A stretch of DNA of 5,841 bases. Source: an uncultured Oscillospiraceae bacterium (GTDB taxonomy: Bacteria > Bacillota > Clostridia > Oscillospirales > Acutalibacteraceae). Under the pieces are notes generated by a model. It did no database searches and was not told where the DNA came from. It saw nothing but the letters and a program-made list of their open reading frames with translations. The position numbers were made by a program, and so were the translations under genes. The DNA lies in NCBI GenBank assembly GCA_900546895.1, contig UREO01000198.1:1-5841 (forward strand), read 5' to 3'. Each line of letters opens with the position of its first letter. Position 1 is the first letter of the stretch. Of this stretch, positions 5,532 through 5,841 are shown one piece after another.

Positions 5532-5656
5532 TTGACAAACTGCCTTCCCAGTTCGAATATTGCCCATCTTAGCACGGCGGCGGTATCCGGGTCCTTACGC
5601 TCGATCTGGTGCATGAGCCTGTACAACTTATCAATGCGTTTTTCTTCTAATGTCAT
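5528..5656 (-). CDS. Small helical phage protein, first gene of the leftward operon (42 aa)
   Basis: This short ORF opens MTLEEKRIDKLYRLMHQIER and continues with DPDTAAVLRWAIFELGRQF before VK and the stop. It looks like two charged amphipathic helices split by KDPDTAA. No family is recognised. Gene-like features are an AAAGGAGTG ribosome binding site at normal spacing, a start just after the divergent promoter region, and a 4-bp ATGA overlap with the PAPS-reductase-like gene, so the two are likely translated together. It could be a leader peptide, a small regulator or a partner of the enzyme; the sequence does not decide. Confidence 0.65.
   Translation of the reverse strand: MTLEEKRIDKLYRLMHQIERKDPDTAAVLRWAIFELGRQFVK
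5543..5549 (-). promoter_or_regulatory. Ribosome binding site for the PAPS-reductase-like gene
   Basis: On the minus strand this reads GGGAAGG, 11 bases before the ATG at 5531, and lies inside the end of the 42-aa ORF. The spacing is somewhat long, so coupling through the ATGA overlap probably helps. It favours 5531 over the in-frame ATG at 5567. Confidence 0.5.
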
Positions 5657-5674
5657 GTTTGGCACTCCTTTCGC

Positions 5675-5703
5675 TTGAAATATTTTCCTTTCCGAAGTAG
5701 AAT
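5675..5703 (+). promoter_or_regulatory. Sigma-70-type promoter for the Cas2-like gene
   Basis: TTGAAA (5675-5680) and TAGAAT (5698-5703) are separated by exactly 17 bases, each one mismatch from the TTGACA/TATAAT consensus. Transcription would start near 5710, leaving a leader of only about 18 bases that begins almost at the GGGAGGTGAT ribosome binding site. The opposite strand carries a weaker CATAAT (5702-5707) that could serve the leftward operon, but no good -35 box accompanies it. Confidence 0.6.
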
Positions 5704-5713
5704 TATGTCGGAA
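5690..5713. promoter_or_regulatory. Inverted repeat around the -10 box; possible operator
   Basis: TTCCGA (5690-5695) and TCGGAA (5708-5713) are perfect inverted copies separated by 12 bases. The symmetry continues outward imperfectly (CCT against GGG). The repeat brackets the -10 box of the plus-strand promoter and the only CATAAT on the other strand, so a dimeric repressor bound here would affect both directions. The left arm lies upstream of the predicted transcription start, so an RNA hairpin in that transcript is unlikely. No regulator is identified. Confidence 0.35.
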
Positions 5714-5727
5714 GGGAGGTGATACAT

Positions 5728-5841
5728 ATGGCAGTTTACCTAATTAGTTATGATCTAAACAAATCCGGGAAAAACTATGACGGACTGTATGAGACCATAA
5801 AGTCATTTGGCGAATGGTATCACATTATGGATTCTGCATGG
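5728..5841 (+). CDS. Stand-alone Cas2-like ('SinR family') protein, N-terminal 38 residues, cut by window edge
   Basis: The readable part opens MAVYLISYDLNKSGKNYDGL and continues YETIKSFGEWYHIMDSAW. The first strand YLISYDL with an acidic residue, followed by a helix (GLYETIKSF) and a W-x-H-x-x-DS-x-W segment, matches a small family often labelled 'SinR family protein' in phages and plasmids, whose ferredoxin-like fold resembles Cas2 and VapD. Its function is unknown; the SinR label is not evidence of a transcription factor. Cas2 itself is the metal-dependent nuclease-fold partner of Cas1, and VapD is an RNase toxin, so an RNA- or DNA-acting role is conceivable. The start is secure: GGGAGGTGAT lies at ideal spacing behind a good promoter. 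It is divergent from the phage operon and no cas1, repeat array or other cas gene is visible. Confidence 0.75.
   Translation, partial: MAVYLISYDLNKSGKNYDGLYETIKSFGEWYHIMDSAW

Noticed and set aside
5531..5567. Longer N-terminus (12 extra residues) for the PAPS-reductase-like protein, from an ATG at 5567
   Set aside because: There is no ribosome binding site before it, it lies inside the 42-aa ORF, and the ATG at 5531 gives the ATGA junction typical of this operon.
5728..5841. A CRISPR-Cas adaptation module because of the Cas2-like protein
   Set aside because: No repeat-spacer array, cas1 or other cas gene is visible, and the motif pattern fits the stand-alone family better than true Cas2.

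Overview
The window looks like part of the early/recombination region of a prophage or temperate phage of a Firmicute, most likely a gut-type Clostridia host. The grounds are strong GGAGG-type ribosome binding sites before most genes, mixed AT/GC codon use, an SSB of Firmicutes type, and a gene set (YqaJ exonuclease, DUF1351 protein, Bet/RecT, HNH protein, SSB, small Cys-rich phage proteins) that recurs in phages of this group. Host assignment is inference; no host gene is present.

Layout. Nearly everything lies on the minus strand and reads right to left as one tightly packed operon, about 5656 down to 1. In order of transcription: a 42-aa ORF; a 360-aa PAPS-reductase/PP-loop protein; a 62-aa two-helix membrane protein; two small Cys-rich proteins (72 and 104 aa); two small unknowns (61 and 67 aa); then the recombination block of YqaJ exonuclease (215 aa), DUF1351 protein (307 aa), Bet/RecT annealase (231 aa), NinB/Orf-like protein (178 aa), HNH protein (85 aa) and SSB (cut by the left edge). 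Most junctions are 4-bp ATGA/GTGA overlaps, a 1-bp TAATG overlap or gaps of a few bases, so translational coupling is likely. The only sizeable internal gap (3273-3343) carries a small hairpin and a doubtful overlapping ORF.

At the right edge a gene on the plus strand starts at 5728, divergent from the operon, and encodes the N-terminus of a stand-alone Cas2-like ('SinR family') protein. The 71-bp divergent region holds a good sigma-70-type promoter for it, with an inverted repeat around the -10 box that could be an operator.

Working model. The exonuclease resects double-stranded ends, Bet/RecT anneals the single strands, SSB and the NinB/Orf-like protein manage loading on ssDNA, and the HNH protein may cut DNA. 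The upstream half of the operon is accessory: a putative sulfur/adenylation enzyme with many cysteines, two metal-binding-type small proteins and a membrane peptide, none with an established function here. No tRNA, rRNA, CRISPR array, insertion sequence, attachment site or convincing terminator was seen. There is no gene-free stretch over 300 bases.
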